Shown: positions 26,477 to 35,908, counted from the first letter of the stretch. The stretch is DNA of 52,819 nt from Achromobacter denitrificans NBRC 15125 (GCF_001571365.1 NZ_BCTQ01000042.1:1-52819), one strand, 5' to 3'. Numbers and translations: made by a program. The notes: generated by a model from the sequence alone, not told the origin.

Positions 26477-27403
26477 ATGGACCGATTCGATGCGATGCAG
26501 GCATTCGCCCGCGTGGTGGAAACCGGCAGCTTCACCAAGGCCGCCGAGACGCTGCACCTGAGCAAGACCAGCGTCACGCAGCTTATCCAGCAACTGGAGG
26601 CGCGGCTGCGGGTGAGGCTGCTGAACCGCACCACCCGGAAGGTGAACGTGACGGCCGACGGCGCCGCCTACTACGAGCGCGTGCTGCGCCTGCTGGCCGA
26701 CCTGGACGACGCCGAGACCAGCCTGTCGGGCGCCTCGGCGCTTCCGCGCGGGCGCCTGCGGGTGGACGTGCCCAGCCCGCTGGCCCGGCTCGTCCTGGTG
26801 CCGGCGCTGCCGGCCTTCCACGCCCGCTATCCCGACATCCAGCTCGACATGGGCGTCAGCGACCGCATCGTCGACCTGATCGGCGAGAACGTGGATTGCG
26901 TGGTGCGGGGCGGCGAACTGGCCGACCAGTCGCTGATGGCGCGGCGCGTGGCGGACCTGCGGCTCGGCGTGTACGCGGCGCCCGCCTACCTGGAGCGCGC
27001 CGGCACGCCTGCGCATCCGGGCGAGCTGGAAGACACGCATCACCGCATCGTGGGCTTTCTGTGGTCGCGCACGGGCAAGGCGTTTCCCTACGCCATGCGC
27101 CGCGGCGCCGAGCGCATCAACGTGCAGGGCCGCCACGTGCTGGCGGTGGACGACGGCAACGCCTACCTGGCGGCCGGCCTGGCGGGGCTGGGCGTGCTGT
27201 GGCTGCCGGACTACATGTCCAAGCCCCACGTGGAGAGCGGCGAGCTCGTGCCCCTGTTCGACGGCTGGCGCCTCGATTCGATGCCGATGTACGTGGCGTT
27301 CCCGCCGAACCGCCACGTCAGCGCCAAGCTGCGCGTGTTCATCGAGTGGATCACGGAGCTGCTGGGCCAATACGCGCCGGCGCGCGGCGCGGATCGCGCC
27401 TGA
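26477..27403 (+). CDS. LysR-family regulator
   Basis: A 308-residue LysR regulator: DNA-binding domain at residues 1-60 (MDRFDAMQAFARVVETGSFTKAAETLHLSKTSVTQLIQQLEARL) and effector domain from about residue 90, of the CrgA/PP2551-like branch (LRVDVPSPLARLVLVPALPAFHARYPDIQLDMGVSDRIVDLIGENVDCVVRGG). ATG at 26477 follows AGGAGACGGGC. It is divergent from the RidA-like gene, with a palindrome between them. The effector is unknown. Confidence 0.92.
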   Translation: MDRFDAMQAFARVVETGSFTKAAETLHLSKTSVTQLIQQLEARLRVRLLNRTTRKVNVTADGAAYYERVLRLLADLDDAETSLSGASALPRGRLRVDVPSPLARLVLVPALPAFHARYPDIQLDMGVSDRIVDLIGENVDCVVRGGELADQSLMARRVADLRLGVYAAPAYLERAGTPAHPGELEDTHHRIVGFLWSRTGKAFPYAMRRGAERINVQGRHVLAVDDGNAYLAAGLAGLGVLWLPDYMSKPHVESGELVPLFDGWRLDSMPMYVAFPPNRHVSAKLRVFIEWITELLGQYAPARGADRA

Positions 27404-27477
27404 CGCGCGGCCGAGGCGGCGTATCCCCAGTCGCGCAGGAAGCCATCCGCGCCGCCTTCGGGGTAGCGGCGCCGTCG

Positions 27478-29193
27478 TCAACCATCCTGCCGCCTCGCGC
27501 CGCGCAGCAGCTTGCCGGGCAATGCGCCCGTGGCCTCGCCCCGCTCGAATATCGGCTGGCCGTCGACCAGCGTCGCCAGGTAGCCGTCGGCGCGCTGGAT
27601 CAGCCGGCGTCCGCCGCCGGGCAGGTCGAACACCATCTCGGGGCAATGCACCTTCACCGCGTCGGGGTCGATGAGGTTGACGTCGGCCTTGTAGCCCGGA
27701 CGCAGCAGGCCGCGGTCCAGCAGGCCGTACACGGCGGCGGTGTCGCGCGTCTGCCGCCGGACCACGTGCTCCAGCTCCAGCAGCGGTCCGCGGCGACGGT
27801 CGCGGGTCCAGTGGCTGAGCATGAACGTGGGCATGCTCACGTCGCAGATGTAGCCGCAATGCGCGCCGCCGTCGGACAGGCTGTTGACCGTGTTGGGGTG
27901 CTGCATCAACTGGTGCAGATGGTCCAGGTTCTCGTACGAATAGTTGAAGGAAGGGTAGTAGAGGATGGCCTGGCCGTCGTTCTCCAGCATGAGGTCGTAG
28001 ACGATCTCCAGCGGCGGGCGGCCGCTGCGGCGCGCCATGGCGGCCACGCTTTCCTCCGGCAGCGGCTCGTAGTCGGGATCGCTGCCCAGGCGGTAGATCT
28101 TGTGGAAGCTGCTGAACAGCGTTTCGGCGCGGCGGTCCAGCAGGCCGCGCTGCTCGTTCATGATGCGGTTGCGGGTGCCGGGGTCGCGCAGGCGGGCGAG
28201 TTTTTCCGGGAAAGGGAGGGCATGCAGGGCCTGGTAGCCCGGATGCGCGATGAACGGATGCAGCGAGCTCTGCCACGAAAACAGGATGCCCAGCGGGCGT
28301 CCGCTGATGCCCGCCAGCAGCGGCAAGCCTTCCTCGCGCGCGCGGTCCAGGCTGCGCGCGATCTGCTTCCACACGTCGGGCGCGGCGTCGGTCTGCTGCA
28401 GGTTGAACAGCACCGGCAGGCGGTTGTGGCGCGCCAGCTGTTCCAGCCACGGCAGCTCGCCCTCCATGGCGGGGTGGTTCGCCGTCATCTGGAAGACGCC
28501 GTGGCCGGCTTCCCCCATCACCGATCCCAGCGCGGTGATCTCCTCGCCTGTGGCGAAGGTGCCGGGCGGGTACTTGCGCTCGTCGTACTTGTGCAGGAAG
28601 GTGCGCGAGGTGGAGAAGCCCACCGCGCCGGCGTCCAGCGCCTCGCGCACCAGCTCGCGCATGGCGATCAGGTCGGCGGGCGAGGCCTCGTCATGATGGA
28701 TGGCGCGCTCGCCCATCACGTAGGCGCGCACGGCGCTGTGCGGGATCTGCGCGCCCACGTCCAGCGCCTTGGGGCGGCGGTCCAGCGCGTCGAGATACTC
28801 GGGAAAGGTCTCCCATTCCCACTGGATGCCCTCGGACAGCACCGAGCCGGGAATGTCCTCCACGCCCTCCATCACCTTGATCAGCCAATCGCGGCGCTCG
28901 GGCTTGACGGGCGCGAAGCCCACGCCGCAATTGCCCATGATGGCGGTGGTGACGCCATGCCAGGTGGACGGGCTCAGGTACGGGTCCCAGGTGGCCTGGC
29001 CGTCGTAGTGCGTATGGATGTCCACCCAGCCCGGCGCGACCAGGCAGCCGTCGGCCCGGATTTCGCGCCGAGCCGCGCCGGCCTTGCCTTCCGCCTGGAC
29101 GATACGGCCGCCGTCGATGGCGAGATCCGCGGTGCGGCGGGGCTGGCCCGAACCGTCGACGAGGGTGCCGCCGCGTATGACCAGATCATGCAT
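27478..29193 (-). CDS. N-acyl-D-amino-acid deacylase (D-aminoacylase) family amidohydrolase
   Basis: The 571-residue product is an amidohydrolase of the D-aminoacylase type. [32 protein letters not shown] begins the beta-sandwich; [16 protein letters not shown] near residue 57 carries the HxH metal site, followed by [14 protein letters not shown] and, near the C-terminus, [20 protein letters not shown] with the metal-site aspartate. It should hydrolyse N-acyl D-amino acids or a related amide in the cytoplasm. The gene lies 26 bases after a Bug receptor gene on the same strand, so uptake and hydrolysis of one compound is likely. Confidence 0.9.
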   Translation of the reverse strand: MHDLVIRGGTLVDGSGQPRRTADLAIDGGRIVQAEGKAGAARREIRADGCLVAPGWVDIHTHYDGQATWDPYLSPSTWHGVTTAIMGNCGVGFAPVKPERRDWLIKVMEGVEDIPGSVLSEGIQWEWETFPEYLDALDRRPKALDVGAQIPHSAVRAYVMGERAIHHDEASPADLIAMRELVREALDAGAVGFSTSRTFLHKYDERKYPPGTFATGEEITALGSVMGEAGHGVFQMTANHPAMEGELPWLEQLARHNRLPVLFNLQQTDAAPDVWKQIARSLDRAREEGLPLLAGISGRPLGILFSWQSSLHPFIAHPGYQALHALPFPEKLARLRDPGTRNRIMNEQRGLLDRRAETLFSSFHKIYRLGSDPDYEPLPEESVAAMARRSGRPPLEIVYDLMLENDGQAILYYPSFNYSYENLDHLHQLMQHPNTVNSLSDGGAHCGYICDVSMPTFMLSHWTRDRRRGPLLELEHVVRRQTRDTAAVYGLLDRGLLRPGYKADVNLIDPDAVKVHCPEMVFDLPGGGRRLIQRADGYLATLVDGQPIFERGEATGALPGKLLRGARRQDG

Positions 29194-29219
29194 TGCGCTC
29201 TCCTTCAGATTCGAGCGGG

Positions 29220-30230
29220 TTACTGGAGCACCAGGCCGATGCGCCGGATCACGGCGCCCCAGCGCTCGCTGTCCTTCTGGACGATCTGCGCGAACGCCTT
29301 CGGCCCCGCGCCGCTGACTTCGTTGCCCTGCGACACGATGCTCTGCGTCACGTCGGGGCTGTCCAGCGCTTCGCGGAACACCTGGGCCACGCGTTCGGCC
29401 AGCGCCGGCGGCATGTCTCCGGGGCCGAAAATGCCTTGCCAGCCGACGATGTCCAGGCCGGGTATGCCTTGTTCCTTGAGCGTGGGCAGGTCCGGCAGCA
29501 CGCTCAGCCGGCGGTCGGTGGCCGGCCCCAGCAGCTTGACCTTGCCGGCCCGCGCGTTCTCCACGGCGGTGGCCGTGCCGTCGAAATACACCTGCACCTC
29601 GCCGGCCAGCAGCGCGCGGCTGGCGTCGGCCGTGCCCTTGTAGGGCACGTGCACGATGTCGATGCCGGTCTGCTGCTTGAGGATCTCGCCGTTCAGGTGC
29701 GAGGTGGAGCCCAGGCTGTACGACGCGAAGTTCAGCTTGCCGGGGTGCGCCCGCGCGTAGTCGATCATTTCCGCCGTGGTCGAGAACGGCGCGTCCTTGT
29801 TGGCGACCAGCACCGTGGCCGACCGCACCGCCTGCAGGATGGGCGTGAAGTCCTTGACCGGGTCGTAGGGCAGCTTTTTGTACAGATGCGGGTTCTGGGT
29901 ATGCGTGACGACGATGGTGTAGAGCAGGGTGTAGCCGTCCGGCGTGGCGCGCGCCACTTCCTGCGCGCCGATCATGGTGCCCGCGCCGGGCTTGTTGTCC
30001 ACGATCACGGGCGCGCCGGTCCGTTGCGTGACCTTCATCGCCAGCATGCGCGCCAGCGCGTCCGACCCGGACCCGGCCGGGAACGGCACCACCAGGCGGA
30101 TGGGTTTGCCGCTGCCCGGCCAGGGCGGCGCCTGCGGCGTGGGGGCGGCGGCCGCCGAAAGACAGGCCAGGGCGCCCAGCATCGCAGCTCCGCCTTTGCC
30201 CAACAACTCCAAGAAACGCTTGCGGTTCAT
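29220..30230 (-). CDS. Bug-family TTT solute-binding receptor next to the deacylase
   Basis: The 336-residue product has an N-terminal signal sequence (NRKRFLELLGKGGAAMLGALACLSAAAA) and the Bug fold: KPIRLVVPFPAGSGSDALARMLA, VIVDNKPGAGTMIGAQEVA, KLNFASYSLGSTSHLNGEILKQQ and VHVPYKGTADASRALLAGEVQ. It should bind a carboxylate ligand in the periplasm. The start at 30230 follows AGGAGACA. It is cotranscribed with the deacylase gene and divergent from a LysR gene, so its ligand may be an N-acylated D-amino acid (inference). Confidence 0.92.
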   Translation of the reverse strand: MNRKRFLELLGKGGAAMLGALACLSAAAAPTPQAPPWPGSGKPIRLVVPFPAGSGSDALARMLAMKVTQRTGAPVIVDNKPGAGTMIGAQEVARATPDGYTLLYTIVVTHTQNPHLYKKLPYDPVKDFTPILQAVRSATVLVANKDAPFSTTAEMIDYARAHPGKLNFASYSLGSTSHLNGEILKQQTGIDIVHVPYKGTADASRALLAGEVQVYFDGTATAVENARAGKVKLLGPATDRRLSVLPDLPTLKEQGIPGLDIVGWQGIFGPGDMPPALAERVAQVFREALDSPDVTQSIVSQGNEVSGAGPKAFAQIVQKDSERWGAVIRRIGLVLQ

Positions 30231-30361
30231 GTTGTCTCCTCCTGGGGATAGGCAATGTCGCGCATTGCTCTGTATCGGGGTTCGCCACAGGGCGGCCGGT
30301 GCTGCTTTTTTCGGTCGCGGCAAGTTGTTTTAGTCTTGCCATTGACCGCAATCAAATGCAT

Positions 30362-30379
30362 ATTGAGCCGAATCTCAAT
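30362..30379. promoter_or_regulatory. Candidate LysR operator at the regulator's own start
   Basis: ATTGAGCCGAATCTCAAT is an inverted repeat with perfect 6-bp arms and a 6-base spacer. It ends 12 bases before the LysR start codon at 30391 and lies upstream of the divergent Bug-deacylase operon. Its place suggests tight autorepression combined with activation of the operon. Confidence 0.6.
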
Positions 30380-30390
30380 GAGAAAAATGC

Positions 30391-31341
30391 ATGACCCTCT
30401 CGATACGGTCGCTCCAGCACTTCGCGGTGCTCGCGGAGGAAAAGCACTTCTCGCGAGCGGCGCAGCGGCTGCACCTCACGCAGTCCGCGCTGACCCGCAG
30501 CATCCAGGCCCTGGAAGCGTCCCTGGGCCTGGTGCTGGTCGACCGCGCCTCCACCGGCGTCGTGCCCACGCAGGCCGGGCTCACGGTGCTGGAACGCGCG
30601 CAGCGCATCCTGGGAGAAACCCGCGACCTGCGCCGCGAGGCCGAACTGATCCGCGGCCACGACACCGGCCGCGTCAGCCTGGGCGTGGGCGTTTTTCCGG
30701 CGGCCGGATTCCTGTCGCCGCTGCTGGTGCGCATCGCGCGCGAGCATCCGGGGCTGAGCGTCCACGTGGAAGTCGAGAGTTGGCAGCGGCTGCTGGACAA
30801 GCTGTTGCAGGACAAGCTGGATTTCGCGGTGGCGGTCACCCATAGCCTGCCGCCGCCGGACGACTTCGCGGTCCGGCTGCTGCCGCCGCAGCATGGCGGC
30901 CTGTTCACCCGGGCCGGTCATCCGCTGCAGGGCGTGGCCAGGCCGCGGCTGCGCGCCGCGCTCGGGCAGTACCGCCTGGCCGCCACCGACCTGCCGCCCC
31001 GGGCGCGCGACTATCTGGCCCGCCTCTACCAGGTGGCGCGGCACGACGAACTGCCCATCGCCTTCGAATGCGACAGCGTGGCCGCGCTGCGCGATGTCGC
31101 GCTGGGCAGCGACGTGGTGCTCTTCTGCACGCGCGAGGCCATTGCCGCCGAACTGGCGCAGGGCCTGCTCGCGCCGCTGCCGCTGGCCTATCCGGCCACG
31201 GGCCAGCTCACCCACAGCGTCATCCACCGCGCGCGCCGCACGCTGTCGCCCACCGCCGAGCGCGTCATCGAACTGGTGCAGGAATTGCTGGCCGACGCGG
31301 CCGCGCCGCGCGCGCCCGCGAAAAAACTGCGCCGGCGCTAG
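30391..31341 (+). CDS. LysR-family regulator of the deacylase operon
   Basis: A 316-residue LysR regulator with its helix-turn-helix at residues 1-64 (SIRSLQHFAVLAEEKHFSRAAQRLHLTQSALTRSIQALE) and an effector domain from about 92. The C-terminus is rich in Ala, Pro, Arg and Lys (APRAPAKKLRRR). It is divergent from the Bug and deacylase genes. ATG at 30391 is used; other ATGs just upstream are in different frames. The ribosome site is weak. Confidence 0.92.
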   Translation: MTLSIRSLQHFAVLAEEKHFSRAAQRLHLTQSALTRSIQALEASLGLVLVDRASTGVVPTQAGLTVLERAQRILGETRDLRREAELIRGHDTGRVSLGVGVFPAAGFLSPLLVRIAREHPGLSVHVEVESWQRLLDKLLQDKLDFAVAVTHSLPPPDDFAVRLLPPQHGGLFTRAGHPLQGVARPRLRAALGQYRLAATDLPPRARDYLARLYQVARHDELPIAFECDSVAALRDVALGSDVVLFCTREAIAAELAQGLLAPLPLAYPATGQLTHSVIHRARRTLSPTAERVIELVQELLADAAAPRAPAKKLRRR

Positions 31342-31413
31342 GGCTCGCCGTCACGGACGGCGGCCTTGGTTGGCGCCGCGGGTCGCTTGTCGGTCGTGGG
31401 CCGGCTCCGGGCT

Positions 31414-31860
31414 TCAGTCGGGGATATCGGGTTCGACCAGGCGCCTGAGCTGGTCCAGGGAATCCTGCCAGCCCAGATAGCACATCTCGGTCGGGATCAC
31501 GTCCGGGATGCCTTCCTGGCGGATGCTGACTTCCGTGCCGCAGGAAACCTGCCGCAGGGTGATGGTCGTCTGCATCCGGCCCGGCAGGTTCGGGTCGTCG
31601 AACTCGTCCGAATAGCGGATTTTCTCGTTCGGAACCAGTTCCAGGTATTCGCCGCCGAAGTCGTGGCTCTTGCCGGTGCCGAAGTTGCGGAACGACATCT
31701 TGTGCGTGCCGCCGACCTTGGCGTCCAGGCGATGGACCAGGCAGGTATAGCCGTAGGGGGGAAGCCAGCGCGCGATGGCGTCGGGTTCCAGGAAGGCCCG
31801 GTAGATGCGGTCGGGCGCCGCGATCATGACGCGATGGAGATTGACAGTGCCGGTAGTCAT
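31414..31860 (-). CDS. SRPBCC (AHSA1-like) domain protein
   Basis: The 148-residue product has the START/AHSA1-like helix-grip fold: VNLHRVMIAAPDRIYRAFLEPDAIARWLPPYGYT at the N-terminus, KVGGTHKMSFRNFGTG in the middle and PTEMCYLGWQDSLDQLRRLVE as the long C-terminal helix. Members bind hydrophobic ligands or assist stress responses; no specific role can be given. It stands alone between a LysR gene and a terC-like gene. Confidence 0.88.
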   Translation of the reverse strand: MTTGTVNLHRVMIAAPDRIYRAFLEPDAIARWLPPYGYTCLVHRLDAKVGGTHKMSFRNFGTGKSHDFGGEYLELVPNEKIRYSDEFDDPNLPGRMQTTITLRQVSCGTEVSIRQEGIPDVIPTEMCYLGWQDSLDQLRRLVEPDIPD

Positions 31861-31964
31861 GGTGAGTCCGCCTTTCGGGAAGTTGTGCGTACTGACACGA
31901 CGTACCAGTGGACCGGAAATCGACAGGGTTCAGCCTGGGGGAAACCCTGAATATGCACATCCCG

Positions 31965-32693
31965 TTACGAAGTCGATGCCGGTTCGCCGCCGGCCGGCCG
32001 CTTGCGCCGGCGGCGCGCCGCCAGCCATTTCCCGGCCAGGATGACCAGCGCCGCGCCCGCCAGTTCCACCCCCATCTTCAGCAGCGGCGCGGGCTGGCCC
32101 CAGCGCTCGACGATGAAGATGTCGGTGATGAGCATGCCGCCCGCGATCCATCCCAGCAGCCCCGCGCCGAACGTGACGGCCACTGGAAAGCGGTCGATCA
32201 GCTTCAGCACCAGGGTGCTGCCCCACACGATGATGGGCACGCTCACGCACAGCCCGAAGATGACGTAGTACAGCTGATGGTCGGCCTGGGTGTTCTGCGC
32301 CGCGCCCGCGATGGCGATGACGTTGTCCAGGCTCATCGCGAAGTCGGCCAGGATGATGGTCTTGATGGCCGACAGCACCGTGGTGCCTCCGGCCACGTTG
32401 CCGTGCGCGTCTTCTTCCGGCGCCAGCAGCTTGATGCCTATCCATACCAGCAGCAGGCAGCCCAGGGCCTTGAGGAAGGGGATGTCCAGCAGCACCAGCG
32501 CGAAGGCGATCAAGAGCACCCGCAGCAGCACGGCGCCCGCCGTGCCCCAGAGAATGCCGCGGATCCGCTGGCGCGGCGGCAGGTTGCGGCAGGCCAGCGC
32601 GATCACGACGGCGTTGTCGCCGCCGAGCAGGATGTCGATGAGGATGATCTGGAAGATGGCGCCCCAATGGAACGTCTCGATGGCCTGGAGCAT
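31965..32693 (-). CDS. TerC-family integral membrane protein
   Basis: The 242-residue product has about seven helices. The family motifs are visible: ILLGGDNAVVIALA near residue 21 and ADFAMSLDNVIAIAGAA near 120, with paired intramembrane Asp-Asn residues thought to bind metal. TerC relatives export manganese or metallate proteins during secretion. The C-terminus is a basic tail (RRRRKRPAGG). I looked for a yybP-ykoY manganese riboswitch upstream and did not find one. Confidence 0.92.
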   Translation of the reverse strand: MLQAIETFHWGAIFQIILIDILLGGDNAVVIALACRNLPPRQRIRGILWGTAGAVLLRVLLIAFALVLLDIPFLKALGCLLLVWIGIKLLAPEEDAHGNVAGGTTVLSAIKTIILADFAMSLDNVIAIAGAAQNTQADHQLYYVIFGLCVSVPIIVWGSTLVLKLIDRFPVAVTFGAGLLGWIAGGMLITDIFIVERWGQPAPLLKMGVELAGAALVILAGKWLAARRRRKRPAGGEPASTS

Positions 32694-32872
32694 GGGTATC
32701 CCGCCGAAAAGAACGATAGGGCGCGGCCGCCTGCGCGGCCCGGGAAGGCGGCGCCTGCCCCGCGCGTTTTCGGTCCATTCTAGGCAAGGGGCGCGCCAGG
32801 GCCGCGAGTAGTGGCGCTGCGTGCAGGGTTATGCGGACGGGGCCGGGGCGGCTCCGTCCGGGCTGTCCGGCC

Positions 32873-33127
32873 TCAGGGTATCGGTTCCCGCATGACCAGC
32901 GCGGAGAGCGTGTGGTTCTTCCAGAAGACCCGGTGGATGCGGGGCAGCAGGGTGCGCAGCGCCGCGGCGCTGCAGTCGTCGAATGTCACCAGGACGGCGG
33001 GCCGTTCCCCGGTGCTGGGAACGCGTTGGATGCGGTCGTACACGGGAAAGCCGTACTTGACGAGAAACTCGCGGATGTCGTCGTCGCTGGTGCTTTCCTC
33101 GACGGGATTGATGAGTAGGGCGGCCAA
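32873..33127 (-). CDS. Small RRM-like protein with a TTG start
   Basis: The 84-residue product reads AALLINPV, DDDIREFLVKYGF, RPAVLVTFDDCSAAALRTLLPRI and HTLSALVMRE, a beta-alpha-beta-beta-alpha-beta order that resembles an RNA-recognition motif. I know no characterised member. The start is a TTG at 33127: a strong AAGGAG sits eight bases before it, and no in-frame ATG or GTG fits. It is 51 bases after the ppk2 stop on the same strand and may be cotranscribed with it. RNA binding is inference. Confidence 0.68.
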   Translation of the reverse strand: MAALLINPVEESTSDDDIREFLVKYGFPVYDRIQRVPSTGERPAVLVTFDDCSAAALRTLLPRIHRVFWKNHTLSALVMREPIP

Positions 33128-33178
33128 GATCGTATCTCCTTGGAGGAAGGCCGGCCCGCGGGCCGGGAGCGGCCTCGG

Positions 33179-34003
33179 TCAGTACAGTTCGGGCACGTGC
33201 CGCAACGGGCGGTTCGGCTCGCGGTAATCCCCTTGCTTCTGCCGCTTCGGCAGCTTGACCTTGCGCCTGGGCACGGGTTCGTACGGAATGCTCGCCAGCA
33301 AGTGGCTGATGATGTTCAGGCGCACCCGCTTCTTGTCGTTGGATTGCGCGACGAACCACGGCGCCACGTCGGTGTCGGAGGCCAGGAACATATCGTCGCG
33401 GGCCCGGGAATAGTCGTACCAGTGGCTGTAGGAATCCAGGTCCAGCTGGGAGAGCTTCCAGATCTTGCGTTCGTCGTTGATGCGCGCCTGCAGGCGGCGG
33501 GTCTGTTCCTCTTCGCTGACTTCCAGCCAGTACTTGAGCAGCAGGACCCCGGAGCCGATGATGGCGCGCTCGACCAGGGGCACGGCCCGCAGGAAGACCT
33601 TGACCTCTTCCTTGGAGCAGAACCCCATCACGCGCTCGACCCCGGCGCGGTTGTACCAGCTGCGGTCGAAGATCACGATTTCGCCGGCCGCCGGCAGGTG
33701 CGGCAGGTAGCGCTGCATGTACATCTGCGTCTTTTCGCGATCGGACGGGGCGGGCAGGGCGATCACCCGGAAAATGCGCGGGCTCACGCGCTCGGTGAGC
33801 GCCTTGATGGTGCCGCCCTTGCCCGCGCCGTCGCGTCCTTCGAACAGCACGCAGACCTTGGCGCCCGTGCGCACGACCCATTCCTGCAGCTTGACCAGTT
33901 CCACGTGCAGGCGGGCGAGTTCCTTCTCGTAGTCCTTGGTCGATAGCTTGGTTTGCGCGGGCGGTTTTTCTTCTTTTCCTGCGGCCTTCTTCCGAGCGGT
34001 CAT
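33179..34003 (-). CDS. ppk2: Polyphosphate kinase 2
   Basis: PPK2 transfers phosphate between polyphosphate and nucleoside diphosphates. The 274-residue single-domain protein has Walker A GRDGAGKGGTIK near residue 58, the Walker B region EIVIFDRSWYNRAGVERVMGF near 107 and the lid-like arginines between them. The C-terminal part (KKRVRLNIISHLLASIPYE) is typical for one-domain PPK2. I start at ATG 34003 (MTARKKAAGK); a longer frame upstream adds basic residues of doubtful reality. Whether it favours ADP, GDP or AMP is not visible. Confidence 0.93.
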   Translation of the reverse strand: MTARKKAAGKEEKPPAQTKLSTKDYEKELARLHVELVKLQEWVVRTGAKVCVLFEGRDGAGKGGTIKALTERVSPRIFRVIALPAPSDREKTQMYMQRYLPHLPAAGEIVIFDRSWYNRAGVERVMGFCSKEEVKVFLRAVPLVERAIIGSGVLLLKYWLEVSEEEQTRRLQARINDERKIWKLSQLDLDSYSHWYDYSRARDDMFLASDTDVAPWFVAQSNDKKRVRLNIISHLLASIPYEPVPRRKVKLPKRQKQGDYREPNRPLRHVPELY

Positions 34004-34366
34004 GATGGCACTCCAGAATGCATTGCTGGGAACCTTCGGGAACCTGCGCGTGGTGGCGCGCTTTCGAATGTAGCGCCGCCGCCCGGCGTTGTACATGGGG
34101 AGGAAACCTCGTGTCCGCCCCCCTCTGGCGAGAAGCCGAAAAGCTCAATAGAATCGATTGGCGAGTTGAAAATTCCATCCTGAAACGGCGGCACCCAGCC
34201 AAGGAGAACAGGCCTCTTTCGATTTCGACCGCCCGGTGCTTGCGCGGGGCCGGCAGAGTCGCCGGATAGCGCCCGCCCGGGTCCCCAGGTGTTCGCGCGG
34301 CAGGCCTGGCGGTATCCGGGTCGGCGCGGACGGTTGCGGTTAGGCTCTCGACCGACCGGATACTCG
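34004..34366. other. Intergenic region between ppk2 and the efflux operon
   Basis: This 363-base divergent gap holds no ORF with family resemblance and no clear repeat, operator or RNA. It must contain the promoters of ppk2 and of the efflux operon. An A/T-richer patch around 34139-34175 is the most promoter-like part, but I cannot point to specific boxes. Confidence 0.5.
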
Positions 34367-35908
34367 ATGTCGCTGCGGACTTGTTTGAAACGGCTGCTGG
34401 TGCTCGGCGTCATCGGCCTCGGCGGTTGCGTGCAGCTCGGGCCCGACTTCGAGCCCCAGCGCGAACCCTGGACGGACAACTGGGACACGGCCGCGCTCCA
34501 GCAGGCCAGCCGTGCCGACGCGCAGCCGGATGCCCGGCAGTGGTGGCGGATCTTCGACGATCCCGTCCTCGAATACCTGATCGCCCAGGCCGACGCCAAC
34601 AACAGCGGGCTGCGCATCGCCGGCTTGCGCATCATGGAAGCCCGCGCCCAGCTCGGCATCGCCCGCAGCGGCCGCTATCCACAGGTCCAGGTGGTGAGCG
34701 GCGACGCCCTGTACGTGCGCCGCTCCTCGCGTTCCGCCGAAGGCAATCCCCGGCCCAGCAGCTTCTGGCAGTACAGCGCCGGGTTCGACATCGGTTGGGA
34801 GCTCGATTTCTGGGGACGCTTCAGCCGCGCGATCGAGTCGGCGGATGCCGCCTATTTCGAGGCGCAGGCCAATCGCGAAGACGTGCTGGTGCTGCTGCAT
34901 GCCCAGCTCGCCGACACCTATTTCACCTTGCGCACCACCGAGGCCCGGCTGCGGATCGCCCGCGACAACGCCGTCATCCAGAAGCGCAGCTACGAAATCA
35001 CCCAGAAGCTGTACGCCAGCGGCGAAAGCGACGAACTCGATCTCCAGCAGGCCAAGACGCAGTACCTGACCACGCTGGGCACCATTCCCGATTTCGAAAG
35101 CCAGATCCTGCAGGCGCGCAATGCGCTGGCGGTGCTCATCGGCCGCCCGCCCGGCTCCATCCCGCAATTGGCGGAGAAGGAGGCGGTCGTGCCCTTGATC
35201 GACCGCGCGGTCCTGCAGGACGTGCCCGCCAAGCTGTTGCTGCGCCGGCCCGACATCCGCGCCGCCGAATTGCGCATCGCCGCGCAGTCCGCGCAGATCG
35301 GCGTGGCCAAGGCGGATCTCTATCCCTCGCTGACCCTGCTGGGCAGCATCGCCTGGACCGCCACCTCGCTCGCGGGCACCGGCGGCAGCCTGGCCTTGCT
35401 GGGCGGCCCGGCCCTCAGCTGGAACGTGTTCGACCACGGCCGCCTGCAGAACAATGTGCGCGTCCAGGACGCCCGGCTCCAGCAGCTGATCGTGGCCTAC
35501 CAGGACGACGTGCGCCAGGCCGCGCGCGAAGCCGACGACGCCGCCAGCGGCTTGATCAAGGCCCTGGAGCGCGACGGCATCCTGCGGCAGTCGGCGCAGG
35601 CGGCGCAGCGCTCCCTGACGCTGGCCAACGCCCTCTATCGCGAAGGCTATTCGGATTTCCAGCGGGTGCTGGACGCGCAGCGCGCGCTGGCGTCCCAGCA
35701 GGACGCCTACGTGGCCAACCGCGGCGGCGCGGTGGGCGACCTGATCGCCCTGTACAAGGCGCTGGGCGGCGGCTGGCACAGCGAAGAGCCGGTGCTCGAT
35801 CCGGCCACCCGCGAGCAGATGCAGCGCCGCACCGACTGGGGAGACCTGCTGGTCGAGCCCGACCCAGCCGCCACGCCCCTCGCGAAAAAGGGAAGACCCG
35901 ATGAGTAA
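34367..35908 (+). CDS. Outer-membrane efflux lipoprotein (NodT/OprM family)
   Basis: The 513-residue product has a lipoprotein signal with lipobox LGGC (cysteine 21), then the RND-type outer-membrane factor repeats: WWRIFDDPVLEYLIAQADANNSGLRIAGLRIMEARAQLGIARSGRYPQV, WELDFWGRF, LLLRRPDIRAAELRIAAQSAQIGVAKADLYPSL, and GYSDFQRVLDAQRAL. It forms the TolC-like outer-membrane channel of the pump encoded by the next two genes. Its stop overlaps the next start by eight bases. Confidence 0.93.
   Translation: MSLRTCLKRLLVLGVIGLGGCVQLGPDFEPQREPWTDNWDTAALQQASRADAQPDARQWWRIFDDPVLEYLIAQADANNSGLRIAGLRIMEARAQLGIARSGRYPQVQVVSGDALYVRRSSRSAEGNPRPSSFWQYSAGFDIGWELDFWGRFSRAIESADAAYFEAQANREDVLVLLHAQLADTYFTLRTTEARLRIARDNAVIQKRSYEITQKLYASGESDELDLQQAKTQYLTTLGTIPDFESQILQARNALAVLIGRPPGSIPQLAEKEAVVPLIDRAVLQDVPAKLLLRRPDIRAAELRIAAQSAQIGVAKADLYPSLTLLGSIAWTATSLAGTGGSLALLGGPALSWNVFDHGRLQNNVRVQDARLQQLIVAYQDDVRQAAREADDAASGLIKALERDGILRQSAQAAQRSLTLANALYREGYSDFQRVLDAQRALASQQDAYVANRGGAVGDLIALYKALGGGWHSEEPVLDPATREQMQRRTDWGDLLVEPDPAATPLAKKGRPDE

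Noticed and set aside
27478..30351. A single 957-codon minus-strand frame covering the deacylase and the region of the Bug gene
   Set aside because: Only the part from 29193 downward has protein-family motifs; the upstream part is an out-of-frame shadow of the Bug receptor gene.
32694..32830. Possible yybP-ykoY manganese riboswitch before the TerC gene
   Set aside because: The conserved bases of that RNA class are not present; only GC-rich inverted repeats are seen.
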